Assembly: GCF_965203655.1 (NCBI RefSeq)
Contig: NZ_CBDBDD010000005.1
Span: 124,001 to 188,000, forward strand
DNA: 64,000 nt
Reading direction: 5' to 3'
DNA from: Poriferisodalis sp965203655
Lineage (GTDB): Bacteria > Actinomycetota > Acidimicrobiia > Acidimicrobiales > Poriferisodalaceae
A program made the translations under genes and the position numbers. Below are positions 26,768-35,756 of the stretch, piece after piece. Positions within the stretch are counted from its first letter, which is position 1, and each line of letters opens with the position of its first letter. The notes beneath the pieces are model-generated. The model saw only the letters and a program-made list of their open reading frames with translations. It did no database searches and was not told where the DNA came from.

Positions 26768-27807
26768 GAACTCGCCGCCAGCCAAGCTGCTGCCGCGCCG
26801 AGCCACCCGCAGGCGTGGGCGTCGGCTTCCAGCGGGCGCCCCATGGACGTGACCGCCAGGCCGGTGCGGGACAGCACGCCAGCGATGTCGATCGGCTCAC
26901 ACGAGATCGCTCGATCGCCCAGCGAGGTGATCCATGCGGCCTCGCTCGGCACGGTGGCCACGTCGGCAGGTGCTGGTACCGCGGTCCTCAGCGAAGTCAC
27001 CTCGACCAGCGTCCGGGTGTGGTGACTCACCCCGTGATGGCGCGCTCGCTGATCATCCGCTGACGCTCGTACCGCGAGCGCCGTGGAAGCACCAAGGCGG
27101 TCCAGCGTCCAAGCGTGCCCGCCCAGGTCCAGCGCCGAGAATCCCAGCGGGCTCGCAGTGCCGAGATGTCCGGGCCCGGGCGACACGATCACGCGGGTCA
27201 CGCGCCGCGATGCCAGTGCAGCGACACCTGAGGCAACGGTGACCGACTCGATGGGTGCACCGAAGGCCTGCCCGGAGCTGACGGCGGTGGCGATCACGCC
27301 GCGTTCCAAGCACTCCGCGGCGAGATCGCTGAGCACAAATGGCAGCGCACCCCCGTCGGTCATGACATATCCCGGCGCCATGCCGGTTGCATCGTGCACT
27401 GCTGCAGCCAGCGCCAGCGCATGGCTGTGCAGCACGCACAGTAACACCCGGACGCCCGCCAGCGACGGCAATTCCCCAGGCTCGACGCAACCATCTGCGT
27501 GCTCGCCGGATTGCTCTGCCGTGACGACCGGGAGCTGCTCTGCCAGGTAGCGCGCCTTCATGACGCGTCCCTCGCCCCGAGCGCCCCCAGACGGCGAGCT
27601 CAGGTTGGTGTGCACCACGTGAGCCCCCCCGGTTCCCAGGCCCAGCTCCACCGCCGAGACATTCACGAGCAGTTCGTCTCCGGCTTGGGCCGGTCCGCAC
27701 AGATCGGTCAGTGCGAACGCCTCGCTGCCGTCATCCAGGGTCATGCGCTGCAGGCCTGGCCTGACGTCATGCACCTCAACGGCCCGCATGCGCGTGTAGC
27801 GCGGCAT
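26764..27807 (-). CDS. DUF3866 family protein
   Basis: A 347-residue protein that matches the DUF3866 type seen in actinobacteria and clostridia: GDELLVNVSAVELGLGTGG near 45-60, then HSHALALAAAVHDATG, MTDGGALPFVLSDL and PGPGHLGTASPLGFSALD, ending with a VTSMGRPLEAD run. No enzyme activity is established for the family as far as I know. Its place between pafA and lepB suggests cotranscription with the Pup-proteasome genes. Its stop overlaps the lepB start (GTGA). Confidence 0.85.
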   Translation of the reverse strand: MPRYTRMRAVEVHDVRPGLQRMTLDDGSEAFALTDLCGPAQAGDELLVNVSAVELGLGTGGAHVVHTNLSSPSGGARGEGRVMKARYLAEQLPVVTAEQSGEHADGCVEPGELPSLAGVRVLLCVLHSHALALAAAVHDATGMAPGYVMTDGGALPFVLSDLAAECLERGVIATAVSSGQAFGAPIESVTVASGVAALASRRVTRVIVSPGPGHLGTASPLGFSALDLGGHAWTLDRLGASTALAVRASADDQRARHHGVSHHTRTLVEVTSLRTAVPAPADVATVPSEAAWITSLGDRAISCEPIDIAGVLSRTGLAVTSMGRPLEADAHACGWLGAAAAWLAASS

Positions 27808-27860
27808 CCGTTGCCCTCAGCCGGCAGCGTCTCGGGGGTCCGTGCGAGCGACGGCACCCA

Positions 27861-29228
27861 TCACAGCGACTCGATCAGCTTGTCCACGCGCTCGTCGTGG
27901 GAGCGGAACGGGTCCTTGCACAGGACGGTTCGCTGAGCCTGGTCGTTGAGCTTCAGGTGCACCCAGTCGACCGTGTAGTCCCGCCGCCGGGCCTTGGCCT
28001 CACGGACGAACGCCCCCCGCAGGCGAGCCCGAGTGGTCTGGGGGGCTTCTTCGGTAGCTCGGCGGACGTCGGCGTCATCGAGAACCCGCTCCACCAAGCC
28101 GCGCCTCTGCATCAGGTAGAACACGCCTCGCGTCGAATGCACGTGGTGGTACTGCAGGTCGAGCAGCGCGATGTGGGGGTCGTCAAGGCCGACACCATTG
28201 CGCTCGCCGTACTCGGCGAGCAGCTTGTGCTTGATGACCCAGTCCACCTCGCGGTGGAGCTTCAGCGGGTCGTCGCCGATGACCGTCATGACGTGCTCCC
28301 ACATCTGCAAAGCGCGCGATTCCTCAGCAGTGAGCTCGTTGGTCTCGGCAAAGCGCAGCGCTCGCTCGAGGTACTCCGACTGGATGTCGAACGCGCTGAC
28401 TTCCCGGCCGTTCGCGAGCCGCACCCTGCGTCGGCAGGTGATGTCGTGGCTGATCTCGCGGATCGCCCGGATCGGGTTCTCCAGCGTCATGTCGCGCAGC
28501 ACCACCGCGGGGTCCTCGAGCATCCGCAGCATCAGTGCCGCAGCACCGACCTTGAGGAATGACGTGTATTCGCTCATGTTCGAGTCGCCCACGATGACGT
28601 GCAGCCTGCGAAATCGCTCCGCGTCGGCATGGGGCTCGTCGCGGGTGTTGATGATCGGCCGGCTGCGCGTGGTGGCGCTCGACACGCTCTCCCAGATGTG
28701 CTCGGCCCGTTGGGTGATGCAATAGCGGGCACCCTTGGCTGTGTTGAGCACCTTGCCTGCGCCGGCGTAGATCTGACGGGTCACAAGGAATGGAATGAGC
28801 ACCTCGGCATAGTTCGAGAAGTCGTCGGCGCGGCTGGTCAGGTAGTTCTCGTGACATCCATAGCTGTTGCCCGCGGAGTCGGTGTTGTTCTTGAACAGGA
28901 AGATCGTGCCGTTGAAGGCCTCTTCCGCCAGCCGGTCGGTCGCGCTGGAGACGAGCTGTTCGAGGATTCGCTCGCCTGCGCGGTCGTGGCATACGACGTC
29001 GTAGACCGAATCGCACTCGGGCGTCGCGTACTCGGGGTGGCTGCCGACATCGAGGTACAAGCGCGCCCCGTTGGCCAGAAAGACGTTGCTGGATCTCCCC
29101 CACGACACAACGCGGCGGAACAGATAGCGAGCCACCTCGTCGGGACTGAGCCGGCGCTGTCCCCGCAGCGTGCAGGTGACGCCGTACTCATTCTCCAGAC
29201 CCATGATGCGCCGCTGCACGGCGCTCAC
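27861..29228 (-). CDS. pafA: Pup-protein ligase PafA
   Basis: A 455-residue carboxylate-amine ligase of the glutamine-synthetase-like fold. It joins the C-terminal Glu of Pup to a lysine of a target protein with ATP, marking it for the proteasome. Diagnostic stretches are IMGLENEYGVTC near the N-terminus with the catalytic-site ENEYG, SSNVFLANGARLYLDVGSHP, EYATPECDS, NNTDSAGNSYGCHENYL and HADAERFRRLHVIVGDSNMSE. GTG 29228 starts one codon cluster before the conserved RRIMG. It is 12 bases from prcA on the same strand. Shares the fold with Dop but reads VFLANGARLYLD where Dop has VLTNGARYYVDH. Confidence 0.96.
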   Translation of the reverse strand: MSAVQRRIMGLENEYGVTCTLRGQRRLSPDEVARYLFRRVVSWGRSSNVFLANGARLYLDVGSHPEYATPECDSVYDVVCHDRAGERILEQLVSSATDRLAEEAFNGTIFLFKNNTDSAGNSYGCHENYLTSRADDFSNYAEVLIPFLVTRQIYAGAGKVLNTAKGARYCITQRAEHIWESVSSATTRSRPIINTRDEPHADAERFRRLHVIVGDSNMSEYTSFLKVGAAALMLRMLEDPAVVLRDMTLENPIRAIREISHDITCRRRVRLANGREVSAFDIQSEYLERALRFAETNELTAEESRALQMWEHVMTVIGDDPLKLHREVDWVIKHKLLAEYGERNGVGLDDPHIALLDLQYHHVHSTRGVFYLMQRRGLVERVLDDADVRRATEEAPQTTRARLRGAFVREAKARRRDYTVDWVHLKLNDQAQRTVLCKDPFRSHDERVDKLIESL

Positions 29229-29240
29229 CGTAGTTCCGAT

Positions 29241-29984
29241 CTAGGAATCGGCCTGATCGGCCTCTTCGTCGGCTGCAGCGGCGGCATCGTCGCCGAGGGC
29301 GATCTCCACCTCGGCATCGTCGAGACGGCGGAAGCAGCGTCGGCGATGAGACGCATCCGGCACGATCGCCTCCAGCACCGCTACCTCAAGGTCCGCAGCA
29401 GAGATCTCGCGCTCGTCGCCTGCGAGGGCTCTGCGAGCCAGCCGGATAGCGGCGTCGACGTCGAGACTTGGGTCGTAGCCGTCCGAGACCCGCTCGCGCA
29501 CTGCGTCGGCGTCGCCGCCGATGCAGCAGTAGGCCTCCTCGTCCATGACCGTGCCGTCGTACTGAATCCGGTAGAGCTGGTTGGCTTCACCGCCGATGCC
29601 CACCTCCACCACCACGATCTCCACCTCGAGGGGCTTGAGCTCGTGGGTGAAGAACTGGCCCAGCATCTGCGCGTATTGGTTGGCCAGGCTGCGCGCCTCC
29701 ACATCGGACCGGGAGTATTGGTAGCCCTTCAGCTCGGCGTGACGCACGCCGGCGATGCGCAGCTGGTCGAACTCGATATAGCGCCCGACGCCGCCGAAAG
29801 CGATCCGGTCGTAGATCTCCGACACCTTGCGCAACGTTGCGCTGGCATTCTCAGCGACCAAGGCGATGCCGCCGTCGTATTCCAGCGTCACCAACGAGCG
29901 ACCGCGGGCGATGCCCTTGCGGGCGTAGTCCGCTCGATCCTGCATGAGCTGCTCTGGACTGACGTACAGCCCGGGCATGCTCAT
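29241..29984 (-). CDS. prcA: Proteasome subunit alpha
   Basis: Structural outer-ring subunit of the 20S proteasome, 247 residues, forming seven-membered rings that gate entry. YVSPEQLMQDRADYARKGIA is the alpha-type N-terminal helix region, RGRSLVTLEYDGGIALVAEN the first beta strands, and GRYIEFDQLRIAGVRHAELKG the central part. A long acidic C-terminal tail ends the protein (DDAAAAADEEADQ). The start overlaps the prcB stop (ATGA), so both subunits are made in balance. An extended upstream reading frame is only the prcB shadow. Confidence 0.96.
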   Translation of the reverse strand: MSMPGLYVSPEQLMQDRADYARKGIARGRSLVTLEYDGGIALVAENASATLRKVSEIYDRIAFGGVGRYIEFDQLRIAGVRHAELKGYQYSRSDVEARSLANQYAQMLGQFFTHELKPLEVEIVVVEVGIGGEANQLYRIQYDGTVMDEEAYCCIGGDADAVRERVSDGYDPSLDVDAAIRLARRALAGDEREISAADLEVAVLEAIVPDASHRRRCFRRLDDAEVEIALGDDAAAAADEEADQADS

Positions 29985-30838
29985 CGCGACGCCTCCGGGG
30001 GAGCCATGCGTGCCGCCGTGCCGCCATTGCCACCGCTCGCCAGGCTGGCTTGCAGCGCAGCGAACACCTCGCCCGATTCGGCATCGCTGAGCTGGCGGAA
30101 ACCGTCCGAACCGATCGCGGCGAGCACCGGATAGATGCCCCGCACCGGATCCGGACCGCCGGTCGCGCTGTCCTCGTCTGCGGCATGCCACAGTGCTTGA
30201 ACGCTCAGTGCCAGCGCATCGGGTTCGCTCAGATCGTCACGGAAGCCGAGCTTCAGCACGGTTCCCGCGTGCAGGCTGCCCGACCCGGCCGTGGCGTAGT
30301 CCTGCTCTTCGTAGCGGCCGCCGGTCACGTCGTACTGGAAGAGCCGGCCACGGCCGTCGCTGGGCTCGAACCCGGCGAAGATCGGCACAACGGCCAAGCC
30401 CATCATCGCCTGCGGCAGGTGCGCTCGCAGCATCTCCGCGAGCTGGTTGGCCTTGCCTTCCAGGCTGAGCGGCTTGCCTTCGATCTTCTCGTAGTACTCG
30501 AGCTGCAGCTGGAAGATGCGCACCATCTGCACGGCGGGACCCGCGGCCCCGGCAATGGCAACCGCAGAAAACGAGTCGGCAGGGAATACCTTGCGCATGT
30601 CCCGGTGACTGATGAGGTGCCCGCTGGTGGCCCGTCGATCGCCCGCCACCACGACGCCGTCAGCGCTGCGCACCGCGAGCACGGTGGTGGCGTGAGAGCC
30701 GTCGAGTGGTCCGCTGCTGCTCGGTGAGACCGGTGCCTGGGCGAACCCGGAGAATGGCTCGCTGCCGGTGCGACGCAGGAGTTCGGTAAAGCTCGCCCCA
30801 GGGTCGTCGCCCGGAGCGAAGAACGGCATGGCGGTCAC
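29981..30838 (-). CDS. prcB: Proteasome subunit beta
   Basis: Catalytic inner-ring subunit, 285 residues including a propeptide of about 50. The conserved junction is GSHA|TTVLAV, so mature PrcB should start with Thr51 as the N-terminal nucleophile; position -1 is Ala rather than the usual Gly. Catalytic support is seen in GVVVAGDRRAT (Asp and Arg), Lys83-type RKVF, and SGSLHA. GTG 30838 overlaps the pup stop (GTGA). The propeptide is removed by autocatalysis during assembly, as is general for this family. Confidence 0.96.
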   Translation of the reverse strand: MTAMPFFAPGDDPGASFTELLRRTGSEPFSGFAQAPVSPSSSGPLDGSHATTVLAVRSADGVVVAGDRRATSGHLISHRDMRKVFPADSFSAVAIAGAAGPAVQMVRIFQLQLEYYEKIEGKPLSLEGKANQLAEMLRAHLPQAMMGLAVVPIFAGFEPSDGRGRLFQYDVTGGRYEEQDYATAGSGSLHAGTVLKLGFRDDLSEPDALALSVQALWHAADEDSATGGPDPVRGIYPVLAAIGSDGFRQLSDAESGEVFAALQASLASGGNGGTAARMAPPEASR

Positions 30839-31026
30839 TCGCCGCCCTTCTGCACGTAGTTCTTCACGAACTCCTCGGCGTTGGTCTCGAGCACGTCGTC
30901 GATCTCATCGAGCAGGTCATCCAACTCCGCCTTCAGCTCCGTCGCGCCCTCGCCTGTCGCTCCCACCGGCGCGGGACTCTCGGTCTCCCGAGGGGCCGTC
31001 CGTCGCACTTGCTCGCGTTCTGCCAT
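30835..31026 (-). CDS. pup: Prokaryotic ubiquitin-like protein Pup
   Basis: A 63-residue, mostly disordered acidic tag. The central helical region (ELKAELDDLLDEIDDVLETN) is the part that binds the coiled coil of the proteasomal ATPase, and the C-terminus reads EEFVKNYVQKGGE. It ends in Glu, not Gln, so no deamidation by Dop is needed before ligation by PafA. The stop overlaps the prcB start as GTGA; GGAGGCCCC is upstream of its ATG. Dop, Pup, PrcB and PrcA are arranged as in most actinobacteria. Confidence 0.97.
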   Translation of the reverse strand: MAEREQVRRTAPRETESPAPVGATGEGATELKAELDDLLDEIDDVLETNAEEFVKNYVQKGGE

Positions 31027-31119
31027 CTGGGGCCTCCTCCGGTCTGGATTGGGGGTCTCGACTGTGTGTGGAATTCGATCGCCGCCTGCGGTGCGCAGGG
31101 CTGGCTCGCGGGCGACCGT

Positions 31120-32628
31120 CTAGTTGCCCAGCCGGCGCAGCAGGTCGGCCGCGTCATGGCACTCGTCCAACAAGCTACCCACGTGGGTCTGGGTTCCTCG
31201 CAGCGGTTCCAGCATCGGCACGCGCCGCAGAGGATCGGTGCCGATGTCGAACACCATGGAATCCCAGTTGGCAGCCACGATCTGGTCGCCGAACTTGTCG
31301 AGGCAACGGCCCCGGAAGTAGGCACGGGTCGTCGGCGGCGGCGCCGAGACTGCTTCGTTCACCTCGTCATCGGTGGTGATGCGTTCGAGGCCCATGCGCC
31401 GTGAGAGCGACTTGGACGGGCGCAGATCGTGATATTGCAGGTCCAGCGCCGCCAGTTTGGGGTCGTCCCAGTCAAGACCGTGGCGCTGCGCGAATCCCTC
31501 GTACAGGCGCAGTTTGGCGACCCAGTCCAATTGCGACGCCAAGCTCGTCGGGTCGGCTTCCAACCCGGCCAGCACAGCCTCCCAGCGGTCCAGGACGTCA
31601 TTGCCGATGTCGTCGCCGCCGACGGCGTCCAGCCCATGGCTCTGGGCGTATTTGCGGGCCATCTCCAGGTATTCCCACTGGATCTCGGTGGCTCGCAGCC
31701 GCCGGCCGTCAGCGAGCTCGATGAGAGTCGACAGACTCGTGTCGCAGCTGACTTGGCGCAGGGCCGCGACTGGCACCAGCGGTGTCAGAGGCTCGGGCAC
31801 GAAGTCGTCGTCGATCATCGCAAGCACGAGCGACGTCGTGCCCAGCTTGAGGTAGGTCTGAAGCTCGCTCATGTTGGCGTCGCCGATGATGACGTGCATG
31901 CGCCGGTACTTGCGCGTATCGGCGTGAGGCTCGTCGCGGGTGTTGACGATCGGACGCTTCAGCGTGGTCTCGAGCCCGACTTCTTCCTCGAAGAAGTCGG
32001 CTCGCTGGCTGATCTGGAACGGCCTGTCGGAGAAGGCAGCAGGCTCAGGTTCCGTCAGCGGCACCTCCATGCCGATCTTCCCTGCCCCGCAGAAGATCTG
32101 CCGCGTCACGAAGAACGGCATGATGTAGGTCACGATGCGGCTGAAAGGAACGTCCCGGTCGAGCAGGTAGTTCTCGTGACAGCCGTAGCTGTTGCCCTTG
32201 CCGTCGCTGTTGTTCTTGTGGATCACCAGCTCCTCGCCGTCGGGCAGGAGGTTGTTCGCTGCTTCCATCGAGCGGATCAGGATCTCCTCGGCGGCCCGGT
32301 CGTACACCACGCATTGGCGGGCATCGGAGCACTCCGGTGTCGACAGCTCGGGATGGGCGTGGTCGACGTAGTAGCGGGCGCCGTTGGTCAAGACCGCATT
32401 GACAAGGTGGGTCTCGATCTCGGGAGCGAGCGCGTCGAACTCGTTGAATCCCCGCGCATCGGTACCTGGCTGCTCGTCCTCGAAGTCCCAGCTGACCCGC
32501 TGGCACAGGAAACCGTTGACGTAGGCGTTGATGATCATCGACGACGCCGCCACCGGATTGGAGTCGCCGTCACAGCGATGGAGAATGCCGAACTCCGTCT
32601 CGATGCCAACGACTTTGTGAACCGCCAC
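31120..32628 (-). CDS. dop: Depupylase/deamidase Dop
   Basis: A 502-residue glutamine-synthetase-like enzyme that removes Pup from proteins (and, where Pup ends in Gln, converts it to Glu). VHKVVGIETEFGILH is the N-terminal active-site strand; NAVLTNGARYYVDHAHPELSTP contains the catalytic Asp region; IHKNNSDGKGNSYGCHENYL and HADTRKYRRMHVIIGDANMSE are metal/ATP-site segments shared with PafA. Since Pup here ends in Glu, depupylation is the remaining role. Starts with GTG 32628, 11 bases after the ATPase stop. Confidence 0.95.
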   Translation of the reverse strand: MAVHKVVGIETEFGILHRCDGDSNPVAASSMIINAYVNGFLCQRVSWDFEDEQPGTDARGFNEFDALAPEIETHLVNAVLTNGARYYVDHAHPELSTPECSDARQCVVYDRAAEEILIRSMEAANNLLPDGEELVIHKNNSDGKGNSYGCHENYLLDRDVPFSRIVTYIMPFFVTRQIFCGAGKIGMEVPLTEPEPAAFSDRPFQISQRADFFEEEVGLETTLKRPIVNTRDEPHADTRKYRRMHVIIGDANMSELQTYLKLGTTSLVLAMIDDDFVPEPLTPLVPVAALRQVSCDTSLSTLIELADGRRLRATEIQWEYLEMARKYAQSHGLDAVGGDDIGNDVLDRWEAVLAGLEADPTSLASQLDWVAKLRLYEGFAQRHGLDWDDPKLAALDLQYHDLRPSKSLSRRMGLERITTDDEVNEAVSAPPPTTRAYFRGRCLDKFGDQIVAANWDSMVFDIGTDPLRRVPMLEPLRGTQTHVGSLLDECHDAADLLRRLGN

Positions 32629-32639
32629 CGCGCGAGACT

Positions 32640-34403
32640 TTAGAGGTACTGGCTGGTCTGCACCCGCTCGATCGCCCGGCCGCCCAGCGCATCGCTGTCG
32701 TCGGGGTCGACCAGGGTGCGGATGAAGACGATTCGCTCGCCCTTCTTGCCCGAAATCTTCGCCCAGTCATCGGGGTTCGTCGTATTCGGCAAATCCTCGT
32801 GCTCGCGGAACTCCTGCCGGATCGAACCCATGAGATCGTCCAGCCGGATGCCGTTGCTGCCGGTCGCCAACGAGCGCTTGATGGCGTTCTTCTTGGCCCG
32901 CCGCACGATGTTCTCGATCATTGCACCAGAGGCGAAGTCCTTGAAGTACATGACTTCCTTGTCGCCGTTCTGGTAGGTGACCTCAAGGAATCGGTTGAGG
33001 TCATCGGGCCGGTACATCTCGTCGACGGTTCGCTCGATCATGATCCGCACGGCCTTGTGAGGATCGCCGCCGCCGATATCGGTCACTTCCATCGGGTCGA
33101 TCGGCAGCTTCGGCGTGAGATAGGTGCTGAAGATTGACAGCGCCGCCTGCTCGTCGGGACGATTGATCTTGATCTTCACGTCGAGACGCCCGGGCCGCAG
33201 GATCGCCGGGTCGATGAGGTCTTCACGGTTGGAGGCACCGATCACGATGACGTTGCGCAGGCCCTCCACGCCGTCGATCTCGGCGAGCAGCTGCGGCACG
33301 ACGGTGGATTCCATGTCGGAGCTGATGCCGCTGCCGCGTGTGCGGAACAGCGATTCCATCTCGTCGAAGAACACGATCACCGGCCAGCCCTCGGACGCCT
33401 TCTCGCGAGCTCGCTCAAAGATGCGGCGGATCTGCCGCTCGGTCTCGCCGACGTACTTGTTGAGCAGTTCCGGGCCCTTGATGTTGATGAAGAAGCTGCG
33501 CGCTCCTTGCTGGCCAGACACCTCCCCGACTTTGGCAGCGAGCGAGTTAGCCACCGCCTTCGCGATCAGCGTCTTGCCGCAGCCGGGTGGTCCGTACAGC
33601 AGGATGCCCTTGGGGGCAGGCAGGTCGTAGGTGCGGAAGAGGTCTTGGTGCAGGTACGGCAGCTCGACCGCATCGGTGATCAACTCGATCTGGGTGTCGA
33701 GGCCGCCGATGTCGTCGTAGGTGACGTCGGGCACCTCCTCGAGCAGCAGATCGTCGACTTCGGGGCGGGGCAGTCGCTCGAGCACGATGTTGGAGCGCAC
33801 GTCGAGCAGCAGGTTGTCGCCTGAGCGCAGCGGCTCGCCGCGCAGATCGCCGGCCAGCTCGACGATGCGTTCCTCGTCGGCCCGCCCGGTGACCAGTGCG
33901 CGGAATCCGTCGGCGAGTACCTCGTTGAGCGTCACGACCTCGCCGGACGTCTCGGGTCCGCGCGCGAGCACGATGTTGTAGGACTCGTTGAGCACCACTT
34001 CGCTGCCCTCGACCAGTTCGGTCTCGGCCAGGTCTGGATGCAAGGCAACGCGCATCTTGCGCCCGCTGGCGTGGACGTCCGCCGTCCCGTCGTCATTGCG
34101 GGCTATGAACGTCCCGTACGCGGACGGCGGCTGGGTCAGTTTGTCGACCTCTTCGCGCAGCGCCGCGATGTGCTCACGGGCCTCGCGCAGGGTGTAGGTC
34201 AGCTTCTCGTTCTGCGACACTGCCGCGGAGAGCTGCCCCTTGGCTTCGAGCAGACGTTCCTCGAGCGTGCTGACGCGTGCCGGAGTGTCGGCCAGCTTGC
34301 GACGCAAGAGTGCGACCTCTTCCTCGAGCGCGCGCAAGCGGCTGCGGAGCACGCCCGCATCTGCTGCGCTGCTGCGCTCTGGTTCGGTGCCGTCTTGGTC
34401 CAT
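32640..34403 (-). CDS. mpa: Proteasome-associated AAA+ ATPase (Mpa/ARC)
   Basis: Hexameric unfoldase that captures pupylated proteins and threads them into the 20S proteasome; 587 residues. Residues about 15-90 are a coiled coil (LRALEEEVALLRRKLAD) that binds Pup. Two OB-like domains follow (about 95-215). The AAA+ module has Walker A GPPGCGKT at 271-278, Walker B in VIVFFDEMESLF, and the pore region after it. The protein ends in SQYL; the penultimate-Tyr QYL motif docks on the alpha ring. ATG 34403 begins the acidic leader. First gene of the Pup operon, transcribed away from the ferredoxin. Confidence 0.96.
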   Translation of the reverse strand: MDQDGTEPERSSAADAGVLRSRLRALEEEVALLRRKLADTPARVSTLEERLLEAKGQLSAAVSQNEKLTYTLREAREHIAALREEVDKLTQPPSAYGTFIARNDDGTADVHASGRKMRVALHPDLAETELVEGSEVVLNESYNIVLARGPETSGEVVTLNEVLADGFRALVTGRADEERIVELAGDLRGEPLRSGDNLLLDVRSNIVLERLPRPEVDDLLLEEVPDVTYDDIGGLDTQIELITDAVELPYLHQDLFRTYDLPAPKGILLYGPPGCGKTLIAKAVANSLAAKVGEVSGQQGARSFFINIKGPELLNKYVGETERQIRRIFERAREKASEGWPVIVFFDEMESLFRTRGSGISSDMESTVVPQLLAEIDGVEGLRNVIVIGASNREDLIDPAILRPGRLDVKIKINRPDEQAALSIFSTYLTPKLPIDPMEVTDIGGGDPHKAVRIMIERTVDEMYRPDDLNRFLEVTYQNGDKEVMYFKDFASGAMIENIVRRAKKNAIKRSLATGSNGIRLDDLMGSIRQEFREHEDLPNTTNPDDWAKISGKKGERIVFIRTLVDPDDSDALGGRAIERVQTSQYL

Positions 34404-34576
34404 GCGCGGCCGACACTACCCGCACACTGGCGCGATAGCGTGACGCGCGGCCGCTCGCAGGGCCCGTCCGCGGTACGTTGGCAGTGGGTGCCGTGCAGGA
34501 CGCGCGCCGAGTCGGTAGATTTCATAGTTGGCTCGCTTCCCCCCTCGGGCTGTCCCACAGGAAGGTTCGGTACACG

Positions 34577-34810
34577 ATGAAGGTCTGGATCGATCAGGAT
34601 CTGTGCACCGGTGACGGGCTCTGCGAAGAGATCGCTCCGGATGTCTTCACGCTGCTCGACGACGGTCTGGCGTACGTCAAGGAAGGCGACAAGATCTTCT
34701 CCGAACCGGGTGGGGTCGAAGGCCTCGCAGAGTTTCCCGACTCGCAGCTCGACGCTGTGATCGAGTCCGCCGAAGAGTGCCCCGGGGAGTGCATCTTTAT
34801 TGAGGCGTGA
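34577..34810 (+). CDS. 3Fe-4S ferredoxin
   Basis: A 77-residue soluble electron carrier of the actinobacterial P450-partner type. Cluster ligands are Cys10 and Cys16 (CTGDGLC, where Asp13 stands in place of a fourth ligand) and Cys68 in ECPGEC, giving a [3Fe-4S] pattern; Cys72 is extra. Asp13 replaces the residue that is Cys in [4Fe-4S] ferredoxins. AGGAAGG precedes the ATG at 34577. No P450 or reductase gene is in the window, so its partner is unknown. Its stop codon lies in the loop of a strong hairpin. Confidence 0.92.
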   Translation: MKVWIDQDLCTGDGLCEEIAPDVFTLLDDGLAYVKEGDKIFSEPGGVEGLAEFPDSQLDAVIESAEECPGECIFIEA

Positions 34811-34822
34811 GCCTCAATAAAG
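34795..34822. terminator. Twelve-base perfect hairpin holding the ferredoxin stop codon in its loop
   Basis: CTTTATTGAGGC (34795-34806), loop GTGA (34807-34810), GCCTCAATAAAG (34811-34822). The arms are perfectly complementary and the TGA stop is in the loop. It sits between convergent genes (ferredoxin + and protease -), so it probably stops transcription from both sides; the A/T ends of the stem give U-rich sequence on either strand, although there is no separate U-tract. A related GAGGCGTAAGCC (34839-34850) repeats the hairpin core 37 bases on. Confidence 0.7.
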
Positions 34823-34853
34823 CGACCAGCACAGCATCGAGGCGTAAGCCGAC

Positions 34854-35756
34854 TCAGCCGATGCGGCACTCGCCGTGAGGCACCTCTTCAAGACTCGCAG
34901 GCTGCGCCGCGATGACCGTCTCGCCGCGGTCATTCACACGAGCATCGATGCCCGCCGAGATCAGGAACCGCACGAGTTCTTCGCGGCTGAGCGCAAAGCC
35001 GATGTCCTGGGGACCTTGAATCGCAGCGAACACCACGCCGACAACGCTGCCGTCCTGATCGATCAGCGGTCCGCCGGACTGCCCTTTGCGGATGTCCACC
35101 GCCAAGACATACACGCTGCGGGTGGTCTCCTGCCCCCATAACCCGCTCGCGCTGACGTAGTGCTCGATGCGTGCCGGTGACACGACGAATTCCGAGCTCC
35201 TTTCGAAGCCGAGCACTGCGCCGTTTGTTCCGAGTTGCGCCTGATCGATGCTGAGGGGAGGCACGCCAGACTCGGTCCGGAACAGGGCGAGATCGCTGTC
35301 TTCCTCATATCCCACGACATCAACCAGGTGACGGCTCGGCTCAGTCGATTCGCTGGTAGACCACTCGATCTCGACGCTCGGAGCGCCTGCCACCACATGA
35401 GCCGCTCCCACCAGCAGCCCCGGTGCGACCGCGAACGCTGTGCCGTTGGCCACCGGACCACAGCCTCTCGCCCGCACGGCGACGACTCCCCTCGCTGCGG
35501 AATCCAACACATCGTCATCGATCGTCGACGCTGCCGGCGGCGCGCTCAGCAGCAGCGGACCGTCGCTGCTCTCGATCTGTGATACCGGTTCGGTCGGTGC
35601 GTCTGCAAGCTCAGCCTCGCCGCGATCCGACGCACAGGCTCCCAGCGCAGCGCACAGCAGCACTGCACACAGCGTCCACAGCACTGCGACGAAGCGAGTC
35701 GATTGCGCCCCACGCAGAGCCTGGGCCTCGATGACGGCAGCGACTGCCCGTCTCAC
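34854..35756 (-). CDS. Trypsin-like serine protease, predicted lipoprotein
   Basis: A 300-residue exported protease of the S1C/trypsin fold. Residues 20-41 form a signal peptide with a lipobox-like LGAC (Cys41), suggesting lipid attachment outside the membrane. Triad residues are His120 (LVGAAHVVAG), Asp155 (EDSDLALF) and Ser227 (GQSGGP). No PDZ domain is present, unlike DegP/HtrA. GTG 35756 overlaps the trmI stop (GTGA). Cleavage of misfolded or signalling proteins at the cell surface is plausible; the substrate is unknown. The convergent ferredoxin hairpin follows its stop. Confidence 0.87.
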   Translation of the reverse strand: MRRAVAAVIEAQALRGAQSTRFVAVLWTLCAVLLCAALGACASDRGEAELADAPTEPVSQIESSDGPLLLSAPPAASTIDDDVLDSAARGVVAVRARGCGPVANGTAFAVAPGLLVGAAHVVAGAPSVEIEWSTSESTEPSRHLVDVVGYEEDSDLALFRTESGVPPLSIDQAQLGTNGAVLGFERSSEFVVSPARIEHYVSASGLWGQETTRSVYVLAVDIRKGQSGGPLIDQDGSVVGVVFAAIQGPQDIGFALSREELVRFLISAGIDARVNDRGETVIAAQPASLEEVPHGECRIG

